Shown here: positions 44,265 through 52,166 of the stretch, in pieces
Layout of the letters: each line of letters opens with the position of its first letter
Numbering within the stretch: the first letter of the stretch is position 1
Assembly: GCA_023435895.1 (NCBI GenBank)
Contig: JAEZLH010000024.1
Span: forward strand, 1 to 64,000
From: Bacillota bacterium
GTDB lineage: Bacteria > Bacillota > Clostridia > Lachnospirales > Lachnospiraceae
DNA: 64,000 nt
Direction of reading: 5' to 3'
Notes under the pieces: model-generated
Database searches by the model: none
What the model saw: only the letters and a program-made list of their open reading frames with translations
What the model was told of the DNA's origin: nothing
Translations under genes and position numbers: made by a program

Positions 44265-46283
44265 ATGGATATTAATCAATCTTCCTTAAACCAATATAAG
44301 AACAACAAACCGGGAATCGCCCGTTCCCTCTCTGGTCAAAAAGCATCCTCCGAGACAAAAGTCAATCAGTCAAATACTCCAATAGAACAACTGAACCTAA
44401 AAGAGGGTCAGATTTTGAAAGGTCAAATCATCGATCAACGATATAATGAAGTACGTATCCGTTTAGAGCCCGGAAAGCAGACCATTTTGGCTAGGGTTGC
44501 CGGTGATATTCCTCTCTCCATTGGACAGGAAGCACAATTTCAGGTCAGTGATGTAGGCTCCAATTTAACCTTGAAATATCTCCCTTCAGAGGGAAATAAC
44601 CCTGGTGATGCGGCCATTGCAAAGATATTAAATTCAGCAGGCTTCAGTATGACGGAGAATAATAAGGCAATTGCAGCCGAGCTATTAAGTCATAGAATGC
44701 CTGTTGACCGACAGACTCTGCAAACCCTTATCAGGGCATCTTTTCAAAACCGAGAGGCATCCCCTTTAACACTAGTGCTAATGTTAAAAAACAACATACC
44801 ACTGACCAGTGAAAATATCAAGCAATTTATGGCATATCAAAAAGGTAATGCAAAAGTACTGAACGATATGAATCAGATTGCCAAGAATATAACCGAATTA
44901 TTGTTCCCTGAAAATCCAGAAGAGATGTTACTGCAAGAAGGCAATCAAAACCCTCTACGCCAGGCAATTGAACAAAACGCAAAGCTTATCAACATCTTAT
45001 ATCCGGAGCAGGCTACAGATAATTCATCCAGTCAGGCTCGTACTTTAAGCTCTCCCAATGAAGAGAGCCAACCAACAACACTCTTTTTAAACAATCAACA
45101 AGGTGATAAAAACTCTGGAGGCTCTTCCCCTTTTGCCGGTCAACTTCAAGAGGGCACAACAGCATCTAGGAATTTTGCTACATCGAATACATTAATAACG
45201 AGTACCGGATCTGAAAATACAACTACGAGAGGTATCCTGGCAGAGAGTATGATATCAGAAAGTACAACTACGAAGGCTACATCAGCAGAGAGTATGCCCT
45301 CAGAAAGTACAACATCAAAGTCTATCCCAGCAGAAGTGGCAACCATCAATTCAAAGGAACAACAAAGTGCTACCCTATCCGATAATACGATCTCGAATAC
45401 CGTATTATCTAATAAAAGTATTTCCTCTACCTTATCAATGGATGGAATTACACCCTCTCCCCTAATGGTTCAGGAGGTACTTCTGCCAAAGGAACTGAGT
45501 AATTTATTAGAATTAATGAATAACTTACCTCTACGTGATGAGTTAAAGGAACAGCTTACCGCCAATACTCTGCCCCTAAAGACCCTACTTCAGGAATTAC
45601 AGCAGGTACTCTCTAGCTCCTCCCTCGAAGCGCAGGATGGACTTTCCTTATTGCATAGACCGGAATACGGAAAATTACTGGAAAGCGCACTTTTACAACG
45701 TTGGACTCTCACCCCTGATAATCTCTATAAAAAATCCTCTGTCAAAGAATTATATCAAAAACTTCAGGAGGATATGGAACAATTAACTAGCCTATCAAAA
45801 TTAGCAAATACAAAACAGGAACAACTTTCCACCAGCAGCTCTCTTAAAAACCTGAATGAAAATCTTCAATTTATGAAGGATTTAAACGAGAGTTATACCT
45901 ACCTACAGTTGCCAACACAATTCAAAGATAATCAAATGCACACTGACCTTTATGTCTTCACCAACAAAAAAGCCATGAAAGAGAAACCCGGTCAGCTCAG
46001 TGTATTACTTCATCTTGATATGGAACATCTAGGGGAATTAAATATTCATGTTCAGATGAATCAGCAGAACATTCAAGCCAAGTTCACTCCACAAGATGCT
46101 CAGGTATCTGAACTTCTCCAAAAAAATATACCCCTTCTCGAGGAAGCCCTCAAGCAAAAGGGGTATTATGTACATGCTGAAGTTGAAGCCAACTATGCAA
46201 AACCAGACTTTATCAATGATTTTATTGAAGAAAAATCAGCTGATAGTAAAGTACAGCGTTATACCTTTGATATCCGTACCTGA
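44265..46283 (+). CDS. Flagellar hook-length control (FliK-like) protein
   Basis: 672 residues, soluble, no signal peptide, as expected for an export-apparatus substrate. The N-terminus (1-20) is Asn/Gln-rich, then a compact part with LKEGQILKGQIIDQRYNEVRIRL. A long Ser/Thr/Glu-rich linker (about 250-400) holds repeated SESTTTK-type units. The C-terminal domain (about 560-660, PGQLSVLLHLDMEHLGELNIHVQMNQQNIQAKF...LEEALKQKGYYVHAEVE) is the hook-length control 'Flg_hook' fold. It lies outside any flagellar operon, so it may be a second FliK-like protein or the sole one. AGGGGG precedes the ATG. Confidence 0.75.
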   Translation: MDINQSSLNQYKNNKPGIARSLSGQKASSETKVNQSNTPIEQLNLKEGQILKGQIIDQRYNEVRIRLEPGKQTILARVAGDIPLSIGQEAQFQVSDVGSNLTLKYLPSEGNNPGDAAIAKILNSAGFSMTENNKAIAAELLSHRMPVDRQTLQTLIRASFQNREASPLTLVLMLKNNIPLTSENIKQFMAYQKGNAKVLNDMNQIAKNITELLFPENPEEMLLQEGNQNPLRQAIEQNAKLINILYPEQATDNSSSQARTLSSPNEESQPTTLFLNNQQGDKNSGGSSPFAGQLQEGTTASRNFATSNTLITSTGSENTTTRGILAESMISESTTTKATSAESMPSESTTSKSIPAEVATINSKEQQSATLSDNTISNTVLSNKSISSTLSMDGITPSPLMVQEVLLPKELSNLLELMNNLPLRDELKEQLTANTLPLKTLLQELQQVLSSSSLEAQDGLSLLHRPEYGKLLESALLQRWTLTPDNLYKKSSVKELYQKLQEDMEQLTSLSKLANTKQEQLSTSSSLKNLNENLQFMKDLNESYTYLQLPTQFKDNQMHTDLYVFTNKKAMKEKPGQLSVLLHLDMEHLGELNIHVQMNQQNIQAKFTPQDAQVSELLQKNIPLLEEALKQKGYYVHAEVEANYAKPDFINDFIEEKSADSKVQRYTFDIRT

Positions 46284-46284
46284 T

Positions 46285-46638
46285 TTATTCCTCTGTTGCA
46301 ACCATATCATATTCATCAAAAACAAAGGATAGGATATCTGCCATGCCTACGAAAGCACAACCATATAGATATTTACCGTCTTCTGTATCGTGATTCCTGA
46401 TAATTTGTATCACACAATGCAACGTGTTTTCATTTCCGCTTAAATTGATATTTGCATCAAAATAATATCCTAGCGGAAGTACGCTGGTTGTTACAAAACC
46501 AAGCCCTGATTTTGAAATGTTGACAACTTCAATTGGGGCTTGAATATCCGTAACCAATTGATTATCTTGCCGGTATAATTTATTGATTTCCAAGGAAACT
46601 GTAATCGGCATTCTTTTCTCTCGTCTTCTCTCTTCCAC
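46285..46638 (-). CDS. PilZ-domain protein (c-di-GMP receptor type)
   Basis: 117 residues, a single PilZ domain. The c-di-GMP motif RxxxR appears as RRREKRMPI (residues 4-12) and the second motif (D/N)xSxxG as NISKSGLGF. The start is a GTG at 46638 with GGAGGG at 7-base spacing. It converges with the fliK-like gene (1-bp gap), a sensible pairing because PilZ proteins commonly tune flagellar function in response to c-di-GMP. It has its own promoter at 46769-46797. Confidence 0.85.
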   Translation of the reverse strand: MEERRREKRMPITVSLEINKLYRQDNQLVTDIQAPIEVVNISKSGLGFVTTSVLPLGYYFDANINLSGNENTLHCVIQIIRNHDTEDGKYLYGCAFVGMADILSFVFDEYDMVATEE

Positions 46639-46768
46639 GGTAATTCCCTCCTATGTATCTATGATAGATTTATACGAATTTCCACTACACAGAGCAAAAT
46701 ATGAAGCAAAACAAAGCAAAATAATGCTCCCAGAAACCTTTCGCAAACAACCCAATGTAGTTACATTT

Positions 46769-46797
46769 ATTATAACTTATCCCCAATCATGTTACAA
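46769..46797 (-). promoter_or_regulatory. Promoter of the PilZ gene
   Basis: TTGTAA (46792-46797), 17-bp spacer, TATAAT (46769-46774) on the - strand; leader about 125 nt. Confidence 0.65.
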
Positions 46798-46888
46798 TAT
46801 GGTAATTGCAAATAGCGCAAGAAAGCAACCTCCCCATGCGCCAAAATATAAGCATCAATTCATTGTAACCCCAACCAAAACTTCGCCA

Positions 46889-46935
46889 ATTATAAAATAC
46901 CCTCCAAATCCATTTGTTCCGGATTTAGAGGGTAT
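46889..46935 (-). terminator. Terminator of the aspS2-gatCAB operon
   Basis: ATACCCTC-AAATCC / GGATTT-GAGGGTAT (46897-46911, 46921-46935), then TTTTAT on the - strand, 10 bp after the gatB stop. Confidence 0.8.
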
Positions 46936-46944
46936 TGATATATC

Positions 46945-48381
46945 TTACATATTATCCAAAAGTTCTTTTACTAATACATTTACCATGCCGGGATCTGCTT
47001 TTCCCTTCATTTCCTTCATGGTCTGACCAACGATAAAGCCCATGGCCTTCACCTTACCACTCTTATAATCCGCTACGGATTGAGGGCTGTTCGCGATAAT
47101 CGTTGCGATTGTGGAACGAAGTAAACCATCATCGGATACCATGCCAAGACCGTTTTTCTCAACATAGTCTTCCGGGTCTACATTTTCCTTGAAGATCTTC
47201 TCGAATACTTCCTTTGCGACCGTACGGTTAATTTTATTTCCATCCACCATATTAATCAAAGCAGAAAGTTGAGCGGGTGTAAAGGTGATTTCCTCCGGCT
47301 CCATTTCGCTCTCCTTTAATAAACGCATAGTTTCAACCATCAACCAGTTGGATACTTCCTTTGGCTTATTGCAGATAGCAACCGTCTCCTCAAAGAGATC
47401 CGCCATATGCTTGGAACCGGTAATAATGGATGCATCATAAACAGGAATATCAAATTCCTTCTCATAACGAGCTTTCTTCTCATCACGAAGCTCCGGCTGA
47501 CGGGACTTCACAGTTTGAAGCCATTCATCACTGATTTCAATGGGAGGAAGATCAGGTTCCGGGAAATAACGATAATCCTGCGCATCTTCTTTGGAACGCA
47601 TGGCAAAGCTGGTGTCCTTATTGTCGTCCCATCGTCTGGTCTCCTGAATAACCTTCTTACCGTATTCGATTAACTCGATCTGACGTTTTCTCTCTCCTTC
47701 AATTGCTCTTGCAATTGCTTTAAAGGAGTTCATGTTCTTCATCTCAGTTCTTGTACCGAATTCCTTCGCACCCAGCTCGCGTACTGATAAGTTAATATCC
47801 GCACGTAAGGAACCCTCTTGCATCTTACAATCGGATACCCCAAGGTATTGAAGAATCAATCTAAGCTTTTCAAGATATGCAACTACTTCTTCCGCAGAGC
47901 GCATATCCGGCTCACTTACAATTTCAATCAAAGGAACACCGCAACGGTTATAATCTACAAGAGTGCAATCTTCCCAGGGATCATGAACCAATTTACCCGC
48001 ATCCTCTTCCATATGGATTTCATGAATTCTTACGGTCTTCTTACCTGCTTCGGTCTCAATCTCGATACCGCCGTCTCTGCAGATTGGCAGATAGAGCTGT
48101 GAAATCTGATAAGCCTTTGGAAGATCGGGATAAAAGTAATTTTTACGGTCAAATTTACATTTCTGAGTGATGGAGCAGTTCAGTGCAAGTCCTGCTGCCA
48201 TAGCAAATTCTACAACCTGTTTATTCAGAACAGGAAGTGTTCCCGGCATACCCGTACATACCGGACAGCAATGCGTATTGGGATCACCACCGAATTGTGT
48301 GGTACATCCGCAGAATATTTTTGATTTGGTGGCAAGCTCAACATGAACTTCCAAGCCAATGACGGTTTCGTATGTTTTCAT
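46945..48381 (-). CDS. gatB: Asp/Glu-tRNA amidotransferase subunit B
   Basis: 478 residues. It binds the mischarged tRNA and activates the Asp/Glu side chain with ATP for amidation. The N-terminal cradle shows VIGLEVHVELATKSKIFCGC and CPVCTGMPGTLPVLN (zinc cysteines), GVPLIEIVSEPDMRSAEE, and RYFPEPDLPP. The C-terminal helical and tail (YqeY-like) domain ends FIVGQTMKEMKGKADPGMVN. AAAGGAGG precedes the ATG. Last gene of the operon, two bases after gatA. Confidence 0.97.
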   Translation of the reverse strand: MKTYETVIGLEVHVELATKSKIFCGCTTQFGGDPNTHCCPVCTGMPGTLPVLNKQVVEFAMAAGLALNCSITQKCKFDRKNYFYPDLPKAYQISQLYLPICRDGGIEIETEAGKKTVRIHEIHMEEDAGKLVHDPWEDCTLVDYNRCGVPLIEIVSEPDMRSAEEVVAYLEKLRLILQYLGVSDCKMQEGSLRADINLSVRELGAKEFGTRTEMKNMNSFKAIARAIEGERKRQIELIEYGKKVIQETRRWDDNKDTSFAMRSKEDAQDYRYFPEPDLPPIEISDEWLQTVKSRQPELRDEKKARYEKEFDIPVYDASIITGSKHMADLFEETVAICNKPKEVSNWLMVETMRLLKESEMEPEEITFTPAQLSALINMVDGNKINRTVAKEVFEKIFKENVDPEDYVEKNGLGMVSDDGLLRSTIATIIANSPQSVADYKSGKVKAMGFIVGQTMKEMKGKADPGMVNVLVKELLDNM

Positions 48382-48383
48382 GT

Positions 48384-49871
48384 TTATGCCTCCTTTCCTT
48401 CCTCGTTGGTGATAGTTACAGGTCTCACATAAGGGACAGATTGTTCAAAGCTGTATGCCGCACGAATGATATCCTTTTCTCCAAAATGCTTACCAATCAA
48501 CTGAAGTCCAATGGGCATGCCCTTGCTATCTCTGTCACAAGGAAGCGTTACGCCAGGGAGTCCAGCCAGGTTAACGGATACGGTATAAATATCAGATAGA
48601 TACATCTTTAATGGATCAGATAAACTATCTCCAAGCTTTGGAGCTGTCTGAGGAGCAGCTGGTCCAAGAATTACATCATATTTTTCAAAGGCTTTCTGGA
48701 AGCCTTCATTAATCTTTGCTCTTACTTTAAGCGCTTTGTTATAGAATGCATCATAATAACCGGAGCTTAAAACGAAAGCACCAATCATCATTCTGCTCTT
48801 CACTTCGTTACCGAAGCCTTCGCTTCTGCTCTTCTTATATACATCCTGTAACCCATCAAAGCTCGGGGTGCGATAGCCATACTTTACACCATCGAATCTG
48901 GAAAGGTTGGAGCTTGCTTCCGCACAGGCAATTACATAATAAGAAGGAACTGCAAAATCCACCGCGGTCAAATCAAATTCTTCAACAATTGCCCCCTTAG
49001 AACGGTAAACTTCTGCAGCCTTTAAGATGGCTGCCTTCACTTCTTCATCAAGACCTGCTCCAAGATAATCCTTTGGAATACCGATTCTCATGCCCTTTAC
49101 ATCATCCACTAATGCAGAGGTATATTGATAAATCTCATCCGGTGCTGAGGTAGAATCCTTCTCATCATGTCCTGAGATTACTTCAAGTGCCGCAGCACAG
49201 TCAGAGACATTTCTACCAAAGGTTCCTATCTGATCCAGAGAGGATGCATAGGCAATCAGACCATAACGTGATACGGTACCATAGGTAGGCTTGATACCCG
49301 TTACACCACAATAACTTGCAGGCTGACGGATGGAACCGCCTGTATCAGAACCAAGTGCGTAATAAGCTTCTTCTAACGCTACAGCTGCTGCGGAACCACC
49401 GCTGGAGCCACCGGGAACCTTTGTAACATCCCAAGGATTTTTCGTCTCTCCAAAGAACGAGGTCTCTGTGGTGCTACCCATCGCAAACTCGTCCATATTG
49501 GTTTTACCAATAATAACAGCTCCTGCTTCCTTTAACTTATCTACAACAGTTGCATCATAAATTGGCTCGAAATTATATAAGATCTGGGATGCACAAGTGG
49601 TTTTTACACCCTTTGTACAGATATTGTCCTTTACTGCCATTGGTACACCGGCAAGAGGTGAATGGTCAAGCTCTCCGGCGTCTATTCTTCTTTGTACCTC
49701 TTCTGCCTGCGCATAGGCCTCTTCTTCTAATACCGTAATATAACATCTATACTGAGAATCTCTTTGTTTTATCACTTCTAACTGAGCCTTCACTGCATCA
49801 ATGACCTTGATTTCTTTCGTTTTAATGAGTTTAGCCAGCTCAAGAGCGGATAACTTCGTAATGTCTTTCAT
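48384..49871 (-). CDS. gatA: Asp/Glu-tRNA amidotransferase subunit A
   Basis: 495 residues from the ATG at 49871 (AAGGAGG upstream). The amidase releases ammonia from glutamine. The Ser-cisSer-Lys triad is in place: K81 (AVKDN), S156 (VPGGSSGGS) and S180 (GSDTGGSIRQPA). It functions with GatB and GatC. 76 bp separate it from gatC. In this operon its tRNA substrate is chiefly Asp-tRNA-Asn made by the neighbouring AspRS2; it may also serve Glu-tRNA-Gln. Confidence 0.97.
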   Translation of the reverse strand: MKDITKLSALELAKLIKTKEIKVIDAVKAQLEVIKQRDSQYRCYITVLEEEAYAQAEEVQRRIDAGELDHSPLAGVPMAVKDNICTKGVKTTCASQILYNFEPIYDATVVDKLKEAGAVIIGKTNMDEFAMGSTTETSFFGETKNPWDVTKVPGGSSGGSAAAVALEEAYYALGSDTGGSIRQPASYCGVTGIKPTYGTVSRYGLIAYASSLDQIGTFGRNVSDCAAALEVISGHDEKDSTSAPDEIYQYTSALVDDVKGMRIGIPKDYLGAGLDEEVKAAILKAAEVYRSKGAIVEEFDLTAVDFAVPSYYVIACAEASSNLSRFDGVKYGYRTPSFDGLQDVYKKSRSEGFGNEVKSRMMIGAFVLSSGYYDAFYNKALKVRAKINEGFQKAFEKYDVILGPAAPQTAPKLGDSLSDPLKMYLSDIYTVSVNLAGLPGVTLPCDRDSKGMPIGLQLIGKHFGEKDIIRAAYSFEQSVPYVRPVTITNEEGKEA

Positions 49872-49947
49872 AAGTACCTCCTTCATATATTTATAACAGA
49901 TTGCTTTCGAAATCTATTGTTAATCCAATAGATTTCGCATAAGATTC

Positions 49948-50235
49948 TTATTCTACTGTCTTCGGAACAACAAAGCTTCCGTCTTTCTTCTTAGGAGCAT
50001 TCTTAAGTAACGCATCACGATTATCTTGATTGGTTACGATATCCTCACGAAAAACATTCTTAACCGGGAGTACATGGGACATAGGTTCCACACCCTCTGT
50101 ATCAAGTCCATTCATTGTTTCAATATAATCAAGGATTCGATCCAGTTCTTTTGCCACTTTTTCCTTCTCATCCTCAGATACAGAAAGCTTTGCCAATGAG
50201 GCAACATACTGTACGGTTTCTTCTGTTATCTTCAT
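49948..50235 (-). CDS. gatC: Asp/Glu-tRNA amidotransferase subunit C
   Basis: 95 residues. Small linker subunit that wraps GatA and GatB. Canonical start ITEETVQYVASLAKLSVSEDEKEK, middle LDRILDYIETMNGLDTEGVEPMSHV and ending NVFREDIV...NAPKKKDGSFVVPKTVE. GGTGG precedes the ATG. The 134-bp gap after aspS2 holds an ATCCATG/CATGGAT stem without U-run, so read-through from the T-box leader is likely. Confidence 0.95.
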   Translation of the reverse strand: MKITEETVQYVASLAKLSVSEDEKEKVAKELDRILDYIETMNGLDTEGVEPMSHVLPVKNVFREDIVTNQDNRDALLKNAPKKKDGSFVVPKTVE

Positions 50236-50369
50236 CTTACTACCACCTTTCTTCTAAACCTGGAGCCCCTTAAAACCGGAGCATCAAATATCCATCCATG
50301 TAAGAACTTAACCACTTTCATGGATTCTATTATTTATATCTTATTTTTATCAATAACTTACATCGCTAT

Positions 50370-51704
50370 TTATGGCTCTAAACGAGATACATCTCTAGGG
50401 AAGAGTGTTGTTTCTCTAACATTCTGCTCATCAAGAAGTCGCATAGTGAGACGCTCCAGTCCGATTCCCAACCCTCCGTGCGGCGGCATACCATGTTTAT
50501 GAATCATTAAGAAGTTTGTGAAATCCTCTGGGTTCATTCCACGGTCAATCATCTTACCTGCTTGCATATCGTAGTCATGAATTCTCTGTCCTCCTGTTGT
50601 AATCTCCATTCCCTTAAATAGCAAGTCAAAGCTTAAGGTGAACTTCGGATCAGACGGATCATCCATAGCATAGAATGGTCTCTTCTTGGAGGGATAATGG
50701 GTTACAAATACAAACTCACTATCAAATTCTTCTTTAAAATATTTGCCAATCAGAATTTCTTCTTCCGGTTCCAAATCATATGGGTTTTTAATCTTACGCT
50801 CATATTTCTCAGCGACTAAACGTTTCGCTTCATCAAAGCGAACGGAAGGAATCTTTGAAACATCCGGTAAGGTTACCTCCAGAAGCTTAAGTTCTTTCGC
50901 ATATTGAGTTTCTAATAGCTGGAAGGTATAGCGTAAAAACTCCGTCTCCATTTCCATGATATCTTCAAAGCCGTTAATATAACCCATCTCAAAATCAAGG
51001 CTGGTATATTCATTCAAATGTCTTGTGGTATTATGCTTCTCTGCACGAAATACCGGTGCCGCTTCAAATACACGGTCGTAAACACCTACCATGGTCTGCT
51101 TATAGAACTGGGGGCTTTGAGCAAGAAATGCTTTTTCTCCGAAATACTCTAATTTAAATACATTTGCACCGCCCTCTGCATTACCTGCAACAATCTTAGG
51201 AGTTCTGATTTCTGTAAAGCCCTGTGTAAATAAGAAGTCACGGAACCCTCTGATAATACCCTCTTGAACTTTAAAAATCGCTCTTTCTCTAATATTTCTT
51301 AATGAAATGGGACGATAATTCAACTTCGTTTCAAGAGTTGTTTTCAGCTTCCATTTTGAGATAGGAAGCGGCATCATTGTGCCTTCCTTGGGTGCTGATA
51401 ATATGCTTACTTTGTTCAAACGTACTTCAAAGCCGTGGGGTGCGCGTTCTTCTGCATTTAAGGTGCCCTCCGCTTCTACAGTCATACCTTCTTTCAAATC
51501 CTTTAAAGAAATATCGGTAACTCCCTCTTCAAATACGCATTGAACTAATCCTTCGCTTTTTCTAAGAACCACAAAAGCTACTTCTCCCATATCACGTATG
51601 GTATGAATGTAACCGTTCACCTTTACGCTTCCGCTCAATTCTCCGCCTAAAATTTCACTAATCTTGCTGGTCTCACTCTTTTGAATTCCTGTGATAAATT
51701 CCAT
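50370..51704 (-). CDS. aspS2: Archaeal-type non-discriminating aspartyl-tRNA synthetase (Asp-tRNA(Asn) forming)
   Basis: 444 residues from the ATG at 51704 (AGGAGG upstream). An N-terminal OB fold (SGSVKVNGYIHTIRDMGEVAFVVLR) is followed by a class II catalytic core with FTEIRTPKIV (motif 1), FRAEKHNTTRHLNEYTSLDFEMGY (motif 2) and GLGIGLERLTMRLL (motif 3). Substrate-site sequence PFYAMDDPSDPKFTLSFDLLFKGMEITTGGQRIHDY is of archaeal AspRS type, not AsnRS. It is ~150 residues shorter than bacterial AspS and lacks its GAD insertion. Followed by gatCAB, it supplies Asp-tRNA(Asn) for amidation. The T-box specifier is AAC. Confidence 0.9.
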   Translation of the reverse strand: MEFITGIQKSETSKISEILGGELSGSVKVNGYIHTIRDMGEVAFVVLRKSEGLVQCVFEEGVTDISLKDLKEGMTVEAEGTLNAEERAPHGFEVRLNKVSILSAPKEGTMMPLPISKWKLKTTLETKLNYRPISLRNIRERAIFKVQEGIIRGFRDFLFTQGFTEIRTPKIVAGNAEGGANVFKLEYFGEKAFLAQSPQFYKQTMVGVYDRVFEAAPVFRAEKHNTTRHLNEYTSLDFEMGYINGFEDIMEMETEFLRYTFQLLETQYAKELKLLEVTLPDVSKIPSVRFDEAKRLVAEKYERKIKNPYDLEPEEEILIGKYFKEEFDSEFVFVTHYPSKKRPFYAMDDPSDPKFTLSFDLLFKGMEITTGGQRIHDYDMQAGKMIDRGMNPEDFTNFLMIHKHGMPPHGGLGIGLERLTMRLLDEQNVRETTLFPRDVSRLEP

Positions 51705-51764
51705 GTTCTTGCTCCTCCTAATCATTTATCTGCTGCGTTCCAATGTTTCATTCGATTAGAGTAC

Positions 51765-52057
51765 AAAAAAAGTCCCGAATGAATGCATTTGAAACATTCA
51801 TCCGGGACGAGAATTCAAATTCCCGCGGTACCACCCGCATTGAGAGCCTAATTCTGCTCTCCAGCTTTCCTACACTTAACGCGTGCAACGCACGAACCTA
51901 CTAATTGTTCAATCCGTGAGCTCCGGAGTGTTCCGTATCCTACTTATCACCTTAGGTGTGCTCTCAGTCGGTGGCTCACCATTCCTGTCAATCGGTTATT
52001 CGGTAGAACAAAGTCTCCTTCTTCGCTGATAACTTATGGGATTTTATCCCCTATTGA
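51765..52057 (-). promoter_or_regulatory. T-box leader (tRNA-Asn) of aspS2-gatCAB
   Basis: On the - strand: T-box GGGTGGTACCGCGGG (51822-51836), then the terminator GTCCCG...CGGGAC (51772-51808) and seven U (51765-51771). Stem I has GGAATGGTGAGCCACC. At the specifier position, GGAACACTCCGGAGC reads AAC = Asn (51930-51932); the equivalent site in the Cys T-box of this window reads TGC. So tRNA-Asn charging, not tRNA-Asp, controls the operon. Confidence 0.9.
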
Positions 52058-52063
52058 TGACTT

Positions 52064-52092
52064 ATATTAGCACATTAACATGCTAAAATCAA
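52064..52092 (-). promoter_or_regulatory. Promoter of the aspS2-gatCAB operon
   Basis: TTGATT (52087-52092), 17-bp spacer containing TTAGCA...TGCTAA, TATAAT-like TAATAT (52064-52069). Confidence 0.55.
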
Positions 52093-52166
52093 GCACAAAA
52101 TATTAAATGTTATCTTGCTTTTCGAACATTGGGACCGTTTTGTATAAATCAAACCCAAGGCTCAAG

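Noticed and set aside
46583..47026. 147-codon + frame between the PilZ gene and gatB
   Set aside because: Antisense to the PilZ promoter, the gat terminator and the gatB 3' end.
50370..51704. Asparaginyl-tRNA synthetase, suggested by the Asn T-box
   Set aside because: The substrate-site sequence around FDLLFKGMEITTGGQRIHDY is AspRS-type and gatCAB follows, so a non-discriminating AspRS explains both.
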